Shown: in pieces, positions 8,920-20,642 of the stretch
How the letters are laid out: each line of letters opens with the position of its first letter
How positions within the stretch are numbered: position 1 is the first letter of the stretch
Notes under the pieces: generated by a model
The model's input: only the letters and a program-made list of their open reading frames with translations
Told to the model about the DNA's origin: nothing
Databases searched by the model: none
Assembly: GCF_003367175.1 (NCBI RefSeq)
Contig: NZ_QRGA01000023.1
Location: forward strand, 1-64,000
Direction: 5' to 3'
Length of the DNA stretch: 64,000 nucleotides
Source: Trinickia dinghuensis
Lineage (GTDB): Bacteria > Pseudomonadota > Gammaproteobacteria > Burkholderiales > Burkholderiaceae
Made by a program: the position numbers and the translations under genes

Positions 8920-9103
8920 GTCTCCCGAGAAGGTTCGCGTTGCATGCGACGTTTTAGCGGGCCATACTGGGCGCCGGCCGTCGCTGTCGTTCCGGCGGCA
9001 CTTGGTTGCGCGCACATCCAATCCAAAAATCCCAAATGGGCGCTCGCGATGAACAGGCGCCTTCGTCGAGGATTTTCCCGGAAGACCACGACAGGAGACT
9101 GGC

Positions 9104-10381
9104 ATGAGTGACACGTTGGCGGCAGCATCGATGACTTCCCGCGGCCATGTCTGGCGCGCCGTTCTGGCCACCTCGATCGGCAACGCGCTCGAGTGGTTCG
9201 ATTTGGTCGTCTACGGCTTTTTCGCGGTCGTGATTTCCAAACTGTTCTTCCCGGCCGGCAACGACACCGTTTCGCTCCTGCTCGCGTTCGGTACGTTCGG
9301 CGTTTCGTTCTTCATGCGGCCGCTGGGCGCGATCGTGATCGGCGCTTATGCCGACCGCGTCGGCCGCAAGGCGGCGCTCACGCTCTCGATTCTGCTGATG
9401 ATGTTCGGCACGGCCATCATCGTCGTGTTGCCGACCTACGGGACGATCGGCATCGCGGCGCCGCTGATTCTCGTTTTGGCGCGCTTGATGCAGGGCTTCT
9501 CGGCCGGCGGCGAGTTCGGCAGCGCCACGGCGTTTCTCGCCGAGCACGTGCCGCACCGGCGCGGCTTCTTCGCCAGCTGGCAGGTGGCGAGCCAAGGGCT
9601 CACGACCGTGCTCGCCGCCGTGTTCGGCACGGTGCTGACCGGTTCGCTTACCCACGAGCAACTGATGTCCTGGGGCTGGCGCGTGCCGTTCGCATTCGGT
9701 CTGCTGCTCGGGCCGATCGCGTATTACATTCGCTCGAGCGCCGACGAAACGCCTGAATTCCTGGCGGCGAAGACGACGGCTTCGCCGCTCCGCGACACGT
9801 TCGCGGATCACAAGGCGCGGCTCTTGATCGCGATCGGGATCGTCGTGCTCGGGACGGTCGCGACCTATCTCGTGCTGTTCATGCCAACCTACGGCGTGAA
9901 GCAATTGGGGCTGCCGCCGTCGGTGGCGTTCTCGGCCGTCGTGTTGACGGGCTTGATTCAGATGGTCGGGTCGCCGTTCGTCGGCCATCTTTCCGACAAG
10001 ATCGGGCGCACGGGGATCATGTGTGCGTCGGCTGTGCTGATGCTGGTCCTGATTTACCCCGCCTTTTCCTGGCTCGCGCATGCGCCGAGCGCGGGTACGC
10101 TGATCGCCGTTCAAGTGGGGCTTGGCGTGCTCGTGACCGGCTATTTCGCGGCGCTGCCGGGCTTGCTCTCCGAAATCTTCCCGGTTCAGACGCGCACGAC
10201 CGGTATGTCCCTCGCTTACAACATCGCCGTGACGATCTTCGGCGGGTTCGGACCGTTCATCATCGCGTGGCTCATTCGCGCGACGGGCGATAAGGTCGCG
10301 CCGAGCTTCTACATGATGTTCGCAGCGCTCGTCAGCTTGGCCGCGCTGATCGCCGCGCGCCGGCAGCTCGGCTTCAAGTAA
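9104..10381 (+). CDS. MFS transporter, metabolite:H+ symporter (MHS) family
   Basis: 425 residues with twelve predicted membrane helices. Family signatures include ALEWFDLVVYGFF in helix 1, FFMRPLGAIVIGAYADRVGRK between helices 2 and 3, and LMQGFSAGGEFGSATAFLAEH in helix 4. These mark the MHS branch that includes ProP, KgtP, CitA and shikimate permease. The substrate is probably an organic acid or small zwitterion, but it cannot be fixed from sequence and the neighbours give no clue. The gene is monocistronic, bounded by the terminators at 8884 and 10418. Confidence 0.88.
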   Translation: MSDTLAAASMTSRGHVWRAVLATSIGNALEWFDLVVYGFFAVVISKLFFPAGNDTVSLLLAFGTFGVSFFMRPLGAIVIGAYADRVGRKAALTLSILLMMFGTAIIVVLPTYGTIGIAAPLILVLARLMQGFSAGGEFGSATAFLAEHVPHRRGFFASWQVASQGLTTVLAAVFGTVLTGSLTHEQLMSWGWRVPFAFGLLLGPIAYYIRSSADETPEFLAAKTTASPLRDTFADHKARLLIAIGIVVLGTVATYLVLFMPTYGVKQLGLPPSVAFSAVVLTGLIQMVGSPFVGHLSDKIGRTGIMCASAVLMLVLIYPAFSWLAHAPSAGTLIAVQVGLGVLVTGYFAALPGLLSEIFPVQTRTTGMSLAYNIAVTIFGGFGPFIIAWLIRATGDKVAPSFYMMFAALVSLAALIAARRQLGFK

Positions 10382-10417
10382 CGCAGCCGCGGCGACAAAC
10401 GAAACGACAAACGAAAA

Positions 10418-10454
10418 CGGCGCGCAGCGGAATCACCCGCATGCGCGCCGCTTT
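10418..10454. terminator. Bidirectional terminator between the MFS gene and secF
   Basis: CGGCGCGCA-GCGG (10418-10430) pairs with CCGC-A-TGCGCGCCG (10437-10450) with one bulged A. It is followed by CTTTT on the plus strand; on the minus strand the mirrored sequence is followed by TTTTC. It separates convergent genes. Confidence 0.65.
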
Positions 10455-10485
10455 TCGAAGCGGAGCGACAACTAAAACGAACCGC

Positions 10486-11436
10486 TCAAACCTGTGCGCC
10501 CGCGTTCGGATCGCTCGGATCGTGTTTCGGCTTTTTCTCCTTGAGCAGATCTTCGCGCTTCACGCCGAGCCACATCGCCAGCGCCGCCGCGACGAACACC
10601 GACGAATAAATACCGAAGCAGATGCCGATCGTCAGCGCGAGCGCGAAGTAGTGCAGCGTCGGCCCGCCGAACAGGAACATCGACAGCACCATCATCTGCG
10701 TACAGCCGTGCGTGATGATCGTACGCGACATCGTGCTCGTGATCCCGTGGTTGATCACGTCGATCACCGACATCTTGCGTTCGCGGCGGAACGTCTCGCG
10801 AATCCGGTCGAAGATAACGACCGATTCGTTCACCGAGTAGCCGAGCACGGCCAGCACGGCCGCCAGCACTGACAGCGAGAACTCCCACTGGAAGAACGCG
10901 AAGAAGCCGAGAATGATCACGACGTCGTGCAAGTTCGCGATGATGCCGGCCACCGCGTATTTCCATTCGAAGCGGAACGACAGATAGATGACGATGCCCA
11001 CGACGACGCAAGCGAGCGCGAGCAGGCCGTTCGTGGCCAATTCCTTGCCCACCTGAGGCCCGACGAACTCGACGCGCTGCAATTGGGCCTGAGCGTCTTG
11101 CTGCTTCAGGCCCGCCATGACTTGCTCGCTTTGCTGCGACGACGTGAGCCCTTGCTTCAGCGGCAAGCGGATCATCACGTCGCGCGAGGTGCCGAACGTC
11201 TGCACCTGCGCGTCGCCGTAGCCGAGCTTGTCGAGCGTGGTGCGCACGGGATCGAGCTGGACGGTCTGGGGATACTGCACTTCGATGACGGTGCCGCCCG
11301 TGAATTCCACCGACAGATGCAGCCCGCGATGGATCAAGAAGAACACCGCCGCGAGGAACGTCAAGAACGAGATCGCGTTGAAGATCAACGCGCGTTGCAT
11401 GAACGGAATGTCTTTGCGGATGCGGAAAAATTCCAT
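10486..11436 (-). CDS. secF: Protein translocase subunit SecF
   Basis: 316 residues with six membrane helices and a periplasmic loop after helix 1. Family signatures are VEFTGGTVIEVQYP and the helix 4-5 region GYSVNESVVIFDRIRETFR with IDVINHGITSTMSRTI. SecDF uses the proton motive force to pull exported proteins from SecYEG into the periplasm. It lies 28 bases downstream of secD in the yajC-secD-secF unit. Confidence 0.95.
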   Translation of the reverse strand: MEFFRIRKDIPFMQRALIFNAISFLTFLAAVFFLIHRGLHLSVEFTGGTVIEVQYPQTVQLDPVRTTLDKLGYGDAQVQTFGTSRDVMIRLPLKQGLTSSQQSEQVMAGLKQQDAQAQLQRVEFVGPQVGKELATNGLLALACVVVGIVIYLSFRFEWKYAVAGIIANLHDVVIILGFFAFFQWEFSLSVLAAVLAVLGYSVNESVVIFDRIRETFRRERKMSVIDVINHGITSTMSRTIITHGCTQMMVLSMFLFGGPTLHYFALALTIGICFGIYSSVFVAAALAMWLGVKREDLLKEKKPKHDPSDPNAGAQV

Positions 11437-11464
11437 GGTCTGTCTCCGGGTTCTCGCGAACCGA

Positions 11465-13504
11465 TTAGCGGGGGGCGCCCGGTTTGCGCGGCGCGTTGCC
11501 TTCGCTCGCGCGATTGCGCAGGACCGGCTTCGCGCCGCTACGGCTGCCCTTGCCCTTCGGTTGCGCGGCGACGGCCTTGGCCGCGCGCATCGTGTCCGTG
11601 TTCTCGTCGGTGTCGTTCGTGACTTGCGGGTAAGGCACGCCCTCGGCCGCGGCCGGCCGCCATACTTGGCCGATCGCGAGCGACTTGAGCTTCTTCTTGC
11701 CGCCGTACCACGCGTTGACGATCCCGCGCGAGAAGAACACGGCCGAGAACATCGACGTCAAGATGCCGATACAGTGGACGATCGCGAAGCCGCGGACCGG
11801 GCCCGAACCGAAGGCGAGCAGCGCCAGACCGGCGATCAGCGTCGTCACGTTCGAGTCGAGAATCGTCGCCCAGGCATGTGCATAGCCGTTCTGGATCGCG
11901 AGCTGCGGCGGCGCGCCGTGGCGCAGTTCTTCACGCACGCGCTCGTTGATCAGCACGTTCGAGTCGATCGCCATACCGAGCGCGAGCGCGATAGCGGCGA
12001 TGCCGGGCAGCGTCAGCGTGGCCTGCAGCATCGACAGCACCGCGATCAGCAGCAGCAGGTTGACCGACAGGCCGATGACCGAGACGAGGCCGAACAGCAT
12101 GTAGTAGAGGATCATGAACACGGTGATCCCGGCGAAGCCGTAGATGACCGAGTCGAAGCCCTTCTTGATGTTGTCGGCGCCGAGGCTCGGGCCGATCGTG
12201 CGCTCTTCGATGATGTCCATCGGCGCGGCGAGCGAACCCGCGCGCAGCAGCAGCGCGAGATCGGCCGCCGCTTGCGGCGTGGGCTGGCCCGTGATCTGGA
12301 AGCGATCGCCGAGTTCGGACTGGATCGTCGCGACCGTCAGCACCTGCCCCTTGCCCTTCTCGAACAGCACCATCGCCATCGGCTTGCCGATGTTGTCGCG
12401 CGAGACGATGGCCACGGCGTGGCCCGCCGACGAGTTCAAGCGAATATTGACGGACGGGCGCTGGTGTTCGTCGAAGCCGGCCGATGCATCGATGATGCTG
12501 TCGCCCGTGAAGATCACTTGCTTGCGCAGCAGCACCGGCGCCTGGTTGCCTTCGGTGAAGAGTTCGTCGCCGGGCGGGACCGCTTCGCCGGGTGCCGGAT
12601 GCGTGTTGACCGGATCGGCCAAGCGCGCTTCGAGCGTGGCCGTGCGGCCGATGATTTCCTTCGCCTTCGCCGTGTCTTGCACGCCGGGCAGCTCGACGAC
12701 GATGCGGTCGGCGCCTTGCTGCTGGATCACGGGCTCGGCTACGCCGAGTTCGTTCACGCGGTTGTGCAGCGTCTGGATGTTCTGCTTGACGGCCGCTTCC
12801 TCGACGGCGCTCAGCTGCGCGGGCGGGAAGGTGCCGACGACTTGCACGCCGCCGGCCGCCGCCGGGCGCGTGGCCCATTGCAGCTCGGTCACGCTGCGCG
12901 TCAGTTGCGTGCGCGCATTGTCGGCCGTCGCCTGATCGGCGAAATCGATCACGACCGATTGGCCGACGCGATTGACGCCGCCTTCGCGGATTTCGTTGTC
13001 GCGCAGGAACGTGCGCGCATCCGATGCGTCGGAGTCGAGGCGCTTGTTGAGCGCGCCCGCCATGTCGATCTGCATCAGGAAGTGGACGCCGCCGCGCAAG
13101 TCGAGGCCGAGATACATCGGCAGCGCGTGCAGGGCCGTGAGCCAGCGCGGCGACGCGCTTTCCAGGTTCAGCGCGACGACGTACTGCGGGTCGTTCGGAT
13201 CGGGGTTCAGCGCCTTTTGCAGCAGGTCCTTCACGTGCAGCTGCGTATCGGTGTCCTTCACGCGGACGCGGATATTGGCGTTGGACGAAGCGTTGTCGAA
13301 CGTGACGTCGTCAGGCTTGATCTGGTTCGAGGCGAGCGCGGACTCGACTTGCGAGAGCGTCGATTCGTCGAGCTTGACCGTTGCCTTGCCGCTGAGCACC
13401 TGCACGGCCGGCGCTTCGCCGTAAAAGTTGGGCAATGTGTACAGAAGGCCGATGGCGAGCGCCACGGCCATCACGACATATTTCCAAAGGGGGTAGCGAT
13501 TCAT
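11465..13504 (-). CDS. secD: Protein translocase subunit SecD
   Basis: 679 residues, a little longer than E. coli SecD (615). An N-terminal membrane helix precedes a large periplasmic region (P1 head and base). Five C-terminal helices follow, with the conserved LDLRGGVHFLMQID and ALGMAIDSNVLINERVREEL motifs. The C-terminal tail beyond the last helix (about the final 60 residues) is basic and Pro/Ala-rich and accounts for the extra length. It works with SecF and YajC. Confidence 0.95.
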   Translation of the reverse strand: MNRYPLWKYVVMAVALAIGLLYTLPNFYGEAPAVQVLSGKATVKLDESTLSQVESALASNQIKPDDVTFDNASSNANIRVRVKDTDTQLHVKDLLQKALNPDPNDPQYVVALNLESASPRWLTALHALPMYLGLDLRGGVHFLMQIDMAGALNKRLDSDASDARTFLRDNEIREGGVNRVGQSVVIDFADQATADNARTQLTRSVTELQWATRPAAAGGVQVVGTFPPAQLSAVEEAAVKQNIQTLHNRVNELGVAEPVIQQQGADRIVVELPGVQDTAKAKEIIGRTATLEARLADPVNTHPAPGEAVPPGDELFTEGNQAPVLLRKQVIFTGDSIIDASAGFDEHQRPSVNIRLNSSAGHAVAIVSRDNIGKPMAMVLFEKGKGQVLTVATIQSELGDRFQITGQPTPQAAADLALLLRAGSLAAPMDIIEERTIGPSLGADNIKKGFDSVIYGFAGITVFMILYYMLFGLVSVIGLSVNLLLLIAVLSMLQATLTLPGIAAIALALGMAIDSNVLINERVREELRHGAPPQLAIQNGYAHAWATILDSNVTTLIAGLALLAFGSGPVRGFAIVHCIGILTSMFSAVFFSRGIVNAWYGGKKKLKSLAIGQVWRPAAAEGVPYPQVTNDTDENTDTMRAAKAVAAQPKGKGSRSGAKPVLRNRASEGNAPRKPGAPR

Positions 13505-13623
13505 GAGGGAGCCGAACGGGTGGGTTGGCGTGGGGGCGGTGCGGGGCTTTCGCCTGCCGGGCCGGCTTGGCGTCGCGCGTCAGGCGCGCCGCCTCGGGCC
13601 GGGCTCGGCAGGATAGGGCCGCA

Positions 13624-13953
13624 TCAGAGCGATTTGATCGTGCCTTTCGGGAGAATCGTCGTGACCGAACCCTTTTGCACGGTGATTTCCGTGCCCGTGG
13701 CGATTTCGATACCGACGTAAGCGTCGCCGACCTTCGTGATCTTGCCGACCACGCCGCCGTTCGTCACGACTTCATCGCCCTTGGCCATCGCGGCAAGCAT
13801 GTTGCGATGCTCCTTCTGACGCTTCATCTGCGGACGAATCATGATGAAATACAGCACCGCGAACATGAGAATGAGCGGCAAAAAGCTCATCAGATTCGAC
13901 TCGGCGCCGCCGCCGGCTGCGCCTTGCGCGAGTGCGTTGGAAATCAGCGACAC
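13624..13953 (-). CDS. yajC: Preprotein translocase accessory subunit YajC
   Basis: 109 residues from a GTG start at 13953, chosen because GGAG lies 8 bases upstream of it and because the product then begins VSLISNALAQG like its homologues. An ATG at 14031 would add an unrelated extension. One membrane helix (FLPLILMFAVLYFIMIRPQ) is followed by a small cytoplasmic domain (KEHRNMLAAMAKGDEVVTNGG), both diagnostic of YajC. It is part of the SecDF-YajC complex and precedes secD by 119 bases. Confidence 0.93.
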   Translation of the reverse strand: MSLISNALAQGAAGGGAESNLMSFLPLILMFAVLYFIMIRPQMKRQKEHRNMLAAMAKGDEVVTNGGVVGKITKVGDAYVGIEIATGTEITVQKGSVTTILPKGTIKSL

Positions 13954-14131
13954 GTTGGTTTCTCCGTAAATAACGATCGTAAAGATCGTAAAGATCGCGG
14001 GCGATCGAAAAATAGCCGCGTATTTTACCACCGGCGCATGCCGCGCCGGCTGGGTGGTTTCCTCACCTGCCCGTTACCGCGCGCCGCCTCCCGCGCGGGC
14101 AGCGGCGAGGCCCGGTGTTCGCACGCGGCCG

Positions 14132-15385
<1,254 letters not shown>

Positions 15386-15566
15386 ATCGCAAGTCCGGCG
15401 CAGGGGGGAAAGACACGCTTCCCAGGGTGACCGAGACGCGTGAATAAAAGCTAGGCGGTTCGACTACTTTGGCTATCCGCGCCGCCAATCCCTTCGTCGC
15501 GGAAGCAAGCTTCAAGACGCGCGAAGGGCCGACAACATAGGCGATCCGCCCGAACTCGGTTCAGTC

Positions 15567-16616
<1,050 letters not shown>

Positions 16617-16751
16617 GCTGCGTTGGTTGGCGGCGGGTGCGGCGCGACGGCCCGTGAGCCGCTATGATCGCGAAGCGCGATGCTCGTGCTTGATGCGGCC
16701 CCGCAGGCCTTTCGTTCTGAATAAACCGTTATTGTACTTGCCACCAGAGTA

Positions 16752-19058
16752 ATGCCGTTGCCTCGATTGCGTCCGACCGATCCCGCCGACGATACGACGC
16801 CGCCCGCGCCCGCCGCGAAGCGGCGCCAAGCCGCGCCCGCCGACGCGCTCGCGCGCGATGCCGGCGGCACGCAACCCAAGGACGAGGACGACGTGCCGGT
16901 CGAACCCGCCGCCAGCGGCGCGGCGAAGAAGCGAACGAAGGCGGCGGCCGAAAAAGCGGCCGGCAAGGCAGCCGACAAATCCGCGGCCAAGCCCGCGAAG
17001 ACCGCCGACAAGCTCGCCAAGCTCGGGCTCGCGCGCGACATCGATCTCGTCCTGCATCTGCCGATGCGGTACGAAGACGAAACGACGCTCACGCCGATCG
17101 GCGAGCTGTTGCCCGGCGAGACGGCGCAGACGGAAGGGCTCGTCGTCGATAACGAGATCGGCTACCGGCCGCGACGGCAGCTCGTCGTCAAGCTGCGCGA
17201 CGCCGAAGGCGGCGAGCTCTCGCTGCGGTTTCTGAATTTCTACGGTTCGCAGGTCAAGCAAATGGCGCTCGGCGTGCGTCTGCGCGTGCGCGGCGACGTC
17301 CGCGGGGGCTTCTTCGGGCTCGAGATGGTCCACCCGGCCGTGCGCCCCGTCGAGGAAGACACGCCGCTGCCGCAGGCGCTGACGCCCGTCTATCCGAGCA
17401 CGGCCGGCGTCTCGCAGGCGTATCTGCGCAAGGCCATCGACAATGCGCTCGCCCGCACGCCGCTGCCCGAGATCCTGCCCGAGCGCGTCGCCGAGCAGTA
17501 TTGCCGGCCGCTCGAGATGCCGCCGCTCGCGCAGGCCGTGCGCGTGCTCCATCACCCGGGTGTGGGCGCCGACGAAACGGCATTGATCGACGGTACCCAT
17601 CCGGCCTGGACGCGGATCAAGTTCGACGAACTGCTCGCGCAGCAGCTCTCGCTCAAGCGCGCGCACGAGGAGCGGCGCGCGCGCCTGGCGCCGTCGATGC
17701 CGCGCGGGGAGGGCGAGGCGATCGGGGAGACGCTCGTGGCGAAGCTCTCGGCCGCGCTGCCGTTCCAGCTGACGGGCGCGCAGACGCGCGTCGTCGCCGA
17801 GATCTCGGCCGATTTGAGCGCGCCGCATCCGATGCAGCGACTTTTGCAGGGCGACGTCGGCAGCGGCAAGACCGTCGTCGCCGCGCTTGCGGCCGCGCAA
17901 GCGATCGATTGCGGCTATCAGGCGGCGCTGATGGCGCCGACCGAAATCCTCGCCGAGCAGCATGCACGCAAGCTGCGCGGCTGGCTCGAGCCGCTCGGCG
18001 TCACCGTGGCCTGGCTCGCGGGCTCTCTGAAGGCGAAGGAAAAACGCGCGGCCGTCGAAGCGGCGGCTTCCGGCGCGGCGCAACTCGTCATCGGCACGCA
18101 CGCGATCATCCAGGACACCGTGCAATTCGCGCGGCTAGGCCTCGTCATCGTCGACGAACAACATCGCTTCGGCGTCGCGCAGCGGCTCGCCCTGCGCGCC
18201 AAGGCCGACCGCACGGCCGAGGGCGGGGCGGCTTTCCAGCCGCATCAGCTGATGATGTCGGCGACGCCGATCCCTCGCACGCTCGCCATGACGTACTACG
18301 CCGATCTGGATGTCTCCACGGTCGACGAGCTACCCCCGGGGCGCACGCCGATCGTCACGAAACTGATCTCCGATGCGCGCCGCGACGAAGTGATCGCCCG
18401 CGTGCGCGACGCGGCGCTGAAGGGCAGGCAGGTGTATTGGGTGTGTCCGCTCATCGAGGAGAGCGAGACGTTGCAGCTGCAAACGGCGATCGAGACCTAC
18501 GAAACGCTCGTGCTGGCGCTGCCCGAGTTGCGTGTCGGCCTCGTGCACGGACGGCTGCCGCCGGCCGAGAAGGCCGCGGTCATGGACGCATTCTCGCGCA
18601 ACGACGTCCAGCTGCTCGTCGCGACGACGGTGATCGAGGTGGGCGTGGACGTGCCGAACGCATCGCTGATGGTGATCGAGCACGCGGAGCGCTTCGGCCT
18701 GGCCCAATTGCACCAGCTTCGCGGACGCGTGGGGCGCGGCAGCGCGGCTTCGATCTGCGTGCTGCTCTACAGCAACCCGCTGTCGCTGACGGCGCGCGAG
18801 CGGCTGAAGACGATGCGCGAGACGACGGACGGCTTCGAGATCGCCCGGCGCGACCTGGAGATCCGCGGCCCCGGCGAGTTCCTCGGCGCGCGCCAGTCGG
18901 GCGCGGCGATGCTGCGCTTCGCCAGTCTCGAGAACGACGCCTGGCTCATCGAGCCGGCGCGCGAAGCCGCGGCGCGGCTCATCGCGGAGTACCCCGAAGT
19001 CGTCCTGCAGCACCTGGCGCGCTGGCTCGGGGGGCGCGAACAATTTTTGAAGGCGTGA
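16752..19058 (+). CDS. recG: ATP-dependent DNA helicase RecG
   Basis: 768 residues. A low-complexity N-terminal extension of about 75 residues, rich in Ala, Lys and Pro, precedes the wedge/OB domain. The helicase core follows with Walker A GDVGSGKT near residue 366, the DEQH box near 467, MMSATPIPRTLAMT, and motif VI HQLRGRVGRG. RecG remodels stalled forks and branch-migrates Holliday junctions. E. coli RecG has 693 residues and the extra length is almost all in the N-terminal extension. It is followed by oxyR, as is common in beta-proteobacteria. Confidence 0.95.
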   Translation: MPLPRLRPTDPADDTTPPAPAAKRRQAAPADALARDAGGTQPKDEDDVPVEPAASGAAKKRTKAAAEKAAGKAADKSAAKPAKTADKLAKLGLARDIDLVLHLPMRYEDETTLTPIGELLPGETAQTEGLVVDNEIGYRPRRQLVVKLRDAEGGELSLRFLNFYGSQVKQMALGVRLRVRGDVRGGFFGLEMVHPAVRPVEEDTPLPQALTPVYPSTAGVSQAYLRKAIDNALARTPLPEILPERVAEQYCRPLEMPPLAQAVRVLHHPGVGADETALIDGTHPAWTRIKFDELLAQQLSLKRAHEERRARLAPSMPRGEGEAIGETLVAKLSAALPFQLTGAQTRVVAEISADLSAPHPMQRLLQGDVGSGKTVVAALAAAQAIDCGYQAALMAPTEILAEQHARKLRGWLEPLGVTVAWLAGSLKAKEKRAAVEAAASGAAQLVIGTHAIIQDTVQFARLGLVIVDEQHRFGVAQRLALRAKADRTAEGGAAFQPHQLMMSATPIPRTLAMTYYADLDVSTVDELPPGRTPIVTKLISDARRDEVIARVRDAALKGRQVYWVCPLIEESETLQLQTAIETYETLVLALPELRVGLVHGRLPPAEKAAVMDAFSRNDVQLLVATTVIEVGVDVPNASLMVIEHAERFGLAQLHQLRGRVGRGSAASICVLLYSNPLSLTARERLKTMRETTDGFEIARRDLEIRGPGEFLGARQSGAAMLRFASLENDAWLIEPAREAAARLIAEYPEVVLQHLARWLGGREQFLKA

Positions 19059-19107
19059 AAACGGGGACATGCCTGCCGCCCCCGTGCGGCCGAGGACACG
19101 TTGCCTG

Positions 19108-19136
19108 TTGGCTAATCGCCATCTCGGGTGTATAAG
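19108..19136 (+). promoter_or_regulatory. Sigma70-type promoter of oxyR
   Basis: TTGGCT (19108-19113) and TATAAG (19131-19136) are separated by exactly 17 bp. A short palindrome GATA-AACC-TATC (19136-19147) overlaps the probable transcription start, where an autorepressing OxyR could bind. oxyR starts at 19175. Confidence 0.6.
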
Positions 19137-19174
19137 ATAAACCTATCGATTCCAACGCCCTGATTGGTCCCCCA

Positions 19175-20134
19175 ATGACGCTCACTGAACTGAAATACAT
19201 CGTGGCGGTGGCGCGCGAGCGGCATTTCGGCCGTGCCGCCGAGGCGTGCTTCGTCAGCCAGCCCACCTTGTCGGTCGCGATCAAGAAGCTGGAAGACGAG
19301 CTCAACGTCCAGATCTTCGAGCGCGGCACGAGCGAGGTCAGCGTGACGCCGATCGGCGAGCAGATCGTCACGCAGGCGCAGCGCGTGCTCGAACAGACGC
19401 TCGCCATCAAGGAAATCGCGAAGCAGGGCAAGGACCCGCTCGTCGGGCCGCTGCGTCTCGGCGTCATCTATACGATCGGCCCGTATCTGCTGCCCACGCT
19501 CGTCAAGCAGATGATCAAGGGCGTGCCGCAGATGCCGCTGATGCTGCAGGAAAACTACACGCTCAAGCTGATCGAGCTGCTCAAGCAAGGCGAGATCGAC
19601 GTCGCGATCATGGCGTTGCCGTTTCCCGAAACGGGCCTCATGGTGCGCCCTCTGTACGACGAGCCGTTCGTCGTCGCGTTGCCGGCGGGGCATGCGTGGG
19701 AGGCGCGCAAGAAGATCGATGCGAACGACTTGAAGCAGGAAACGATGCTGCTGCTCGGCAACGGCCATTGCTTCCGCGACCACGTGCTCGGCGTCTGCCC
19801 CGAGCTCATGCGTTTTTCGCAGACGGCGGACGGCATCCAGAAGACATTCGAAGGCTCGTCGCTCGAAACGATTCGCCATATGGTCGCAAGCGGCGTGGGC
19901 ATCACGGTGCTGCCGCGCATGTCGGTGCCCGAGGTCAGGGCGCACGCCGGCGGGCCCGACGCGGGGCTGCTGAGCTACGTGCCGTTCGACGAGCCCGTGC
20001 CTGACCGCCGCGTCGTGCTCGCTTGGCGCAAGAGCTTTACGCGGATGCCGGCCATCGACGCCATCAGCGAAGCCATCTCGTCGTGCGTGCTGCCCGGTGT
20101 CAGCAAGCTCGATATGCCCGCCGTCATGAACTGA
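19175..20134 (+). CDS. oxyR: Hydrogen peroxide-responsive LysR-type regulator OxyR
   Basis: 319 residues. The LysR HTH occupies about 1-60 (FGRAAEACFVSQPTLSVAIK). The redox pair is visible as CFRDHVLGVC: the first Cys codon at 19769-19771 is residue 199 and the second is residue 208, the same numbering as E. coli OxyR Cys199/Cys208. Peroxide forms a disulfide between them and switches the tetramer to activate peroxide-defence genes. It lies between recG and dps; dps is a classic OxyR target. Confidence 0.95.
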   Translation: MTLTELKYIVAVARERHFGRAAEACFVSQPTLSVAIKKLEDELNVQIFERGTSEVSVTPIGEQIVTQAQRVLEQTLAIKEIAKQGKDPLVGPLRLGVIYTIGPYLLPTLVKQMIKGVPQMPLMLQENYTLKLIELLKQGEIDVAIMALPFPETGLMVRPLYDEPFVVALPAGHAWEARKKIDANDLKQETMLLLGNGHCFRDHVLGVCPELMRFSQTADGIQKTFEGSSLETIRHMVASGVGITVLPRMSVPEVRAHAGGPDAGLLSYVPFDEPVPDRRVVLAWRKSFTRMPAIDAISEAISSCVLPGVSKLDMPAVMN

Positions 20135-20232
20135 TACCGATACTGCGGTTACTGTGCAGTGGCGGGTCGGCACGGCGTCCACCGCGTACCATGGCTTGCC
20201 GGTCGCAACCGGCATTGCGGTAAAGCTATCGA

Positions 20233-20279
20233 ATAGATAAAAACAATCAAATTTATATTTTTGATAGTTTTTGTATTAT
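20233..20279 (+). promoter_or_regulatory. AT-rich promoter region with an OxyR-like site upstream of dps
   Basis: In an abruptly AT-rich stretch, four tetranucleotides are spaced at the OxyR interval of 7 bp: ATAG (20233), CAAT (20244), ATAT (20255) and AGTT (20266). Against the ATAG-N7-CTAT-N7-ATAG-N7-CTAT consensus they match 4/4, 3/4, 3/4 and 1/4. A TATTAT -10 box follows at 20274-20279, so the site would overlap the -35 region, as for OxyR-activated promoters. The call is partly inference because the fourth half-site is poor. Confidence 0.5.
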
Positions 20280-20330
20280 TGGCTCCATGGATCGCCGTTC
20301 CCGGCGTTCACCGCAAACATGGAGGAAGTC

Positions 20331-20423
20331 ATGTCGAAACTCATCGCTCGTGTCGTTTCTTCGTCGGCACGATCGCGTGCCGCGTTTTTTGCTCTGCTTG
20401 CCGACCGCGCGCTCGCCGCGTGA
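20331..20423 (+). CDS. Possible 30-residue small ORF in the dps leader
   Basis: An ATG at 20331 follows a strong GGAGGAAG ribosome site (20321-20328). The ORF encodes 30 residues beginning MSKLIARVVSSSARSR and ending LLADRALAA. The second half is hydrophobic. I recognise no family. It lies between the OxyR-like promoter and dps, where relatives often carry katG, so it may be a leader ORF, a small membrane peptide or a remnant. Nothing else in 20135-20642 looks coding. Confidence 0.3.
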   Translation: MSKLIARVVSSSARSRAAFFALLADRALAA

Positions 20424-20642
20424 GCGATTCGTTTTCGCTCACCGCGCCGGCTTGGCCGCTTGGCTCCCCGCCCGGGCCATGCCGATGCGACGGCACGCAT
20501 GTGGCACCGTTTCACTGGCCTGGGCTACACTGGCGTTCGTCCGTTCCACACTGAATTGCGCCGGCAGTGCGCGCTCGATCTCGATCGTCCGATCGCCGCC
20601 GACAGGTTCGGCCGTTTCGCTTCATCCTCGGAAGGAATCGCT

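Noticed and set aside
11228-13720. An 830-codon open frame on the plus strand opposite secD/secF
   Set aside because: Composition is that of a GC-rich shadow frame. secD and secF on the other strand are unambiguous.
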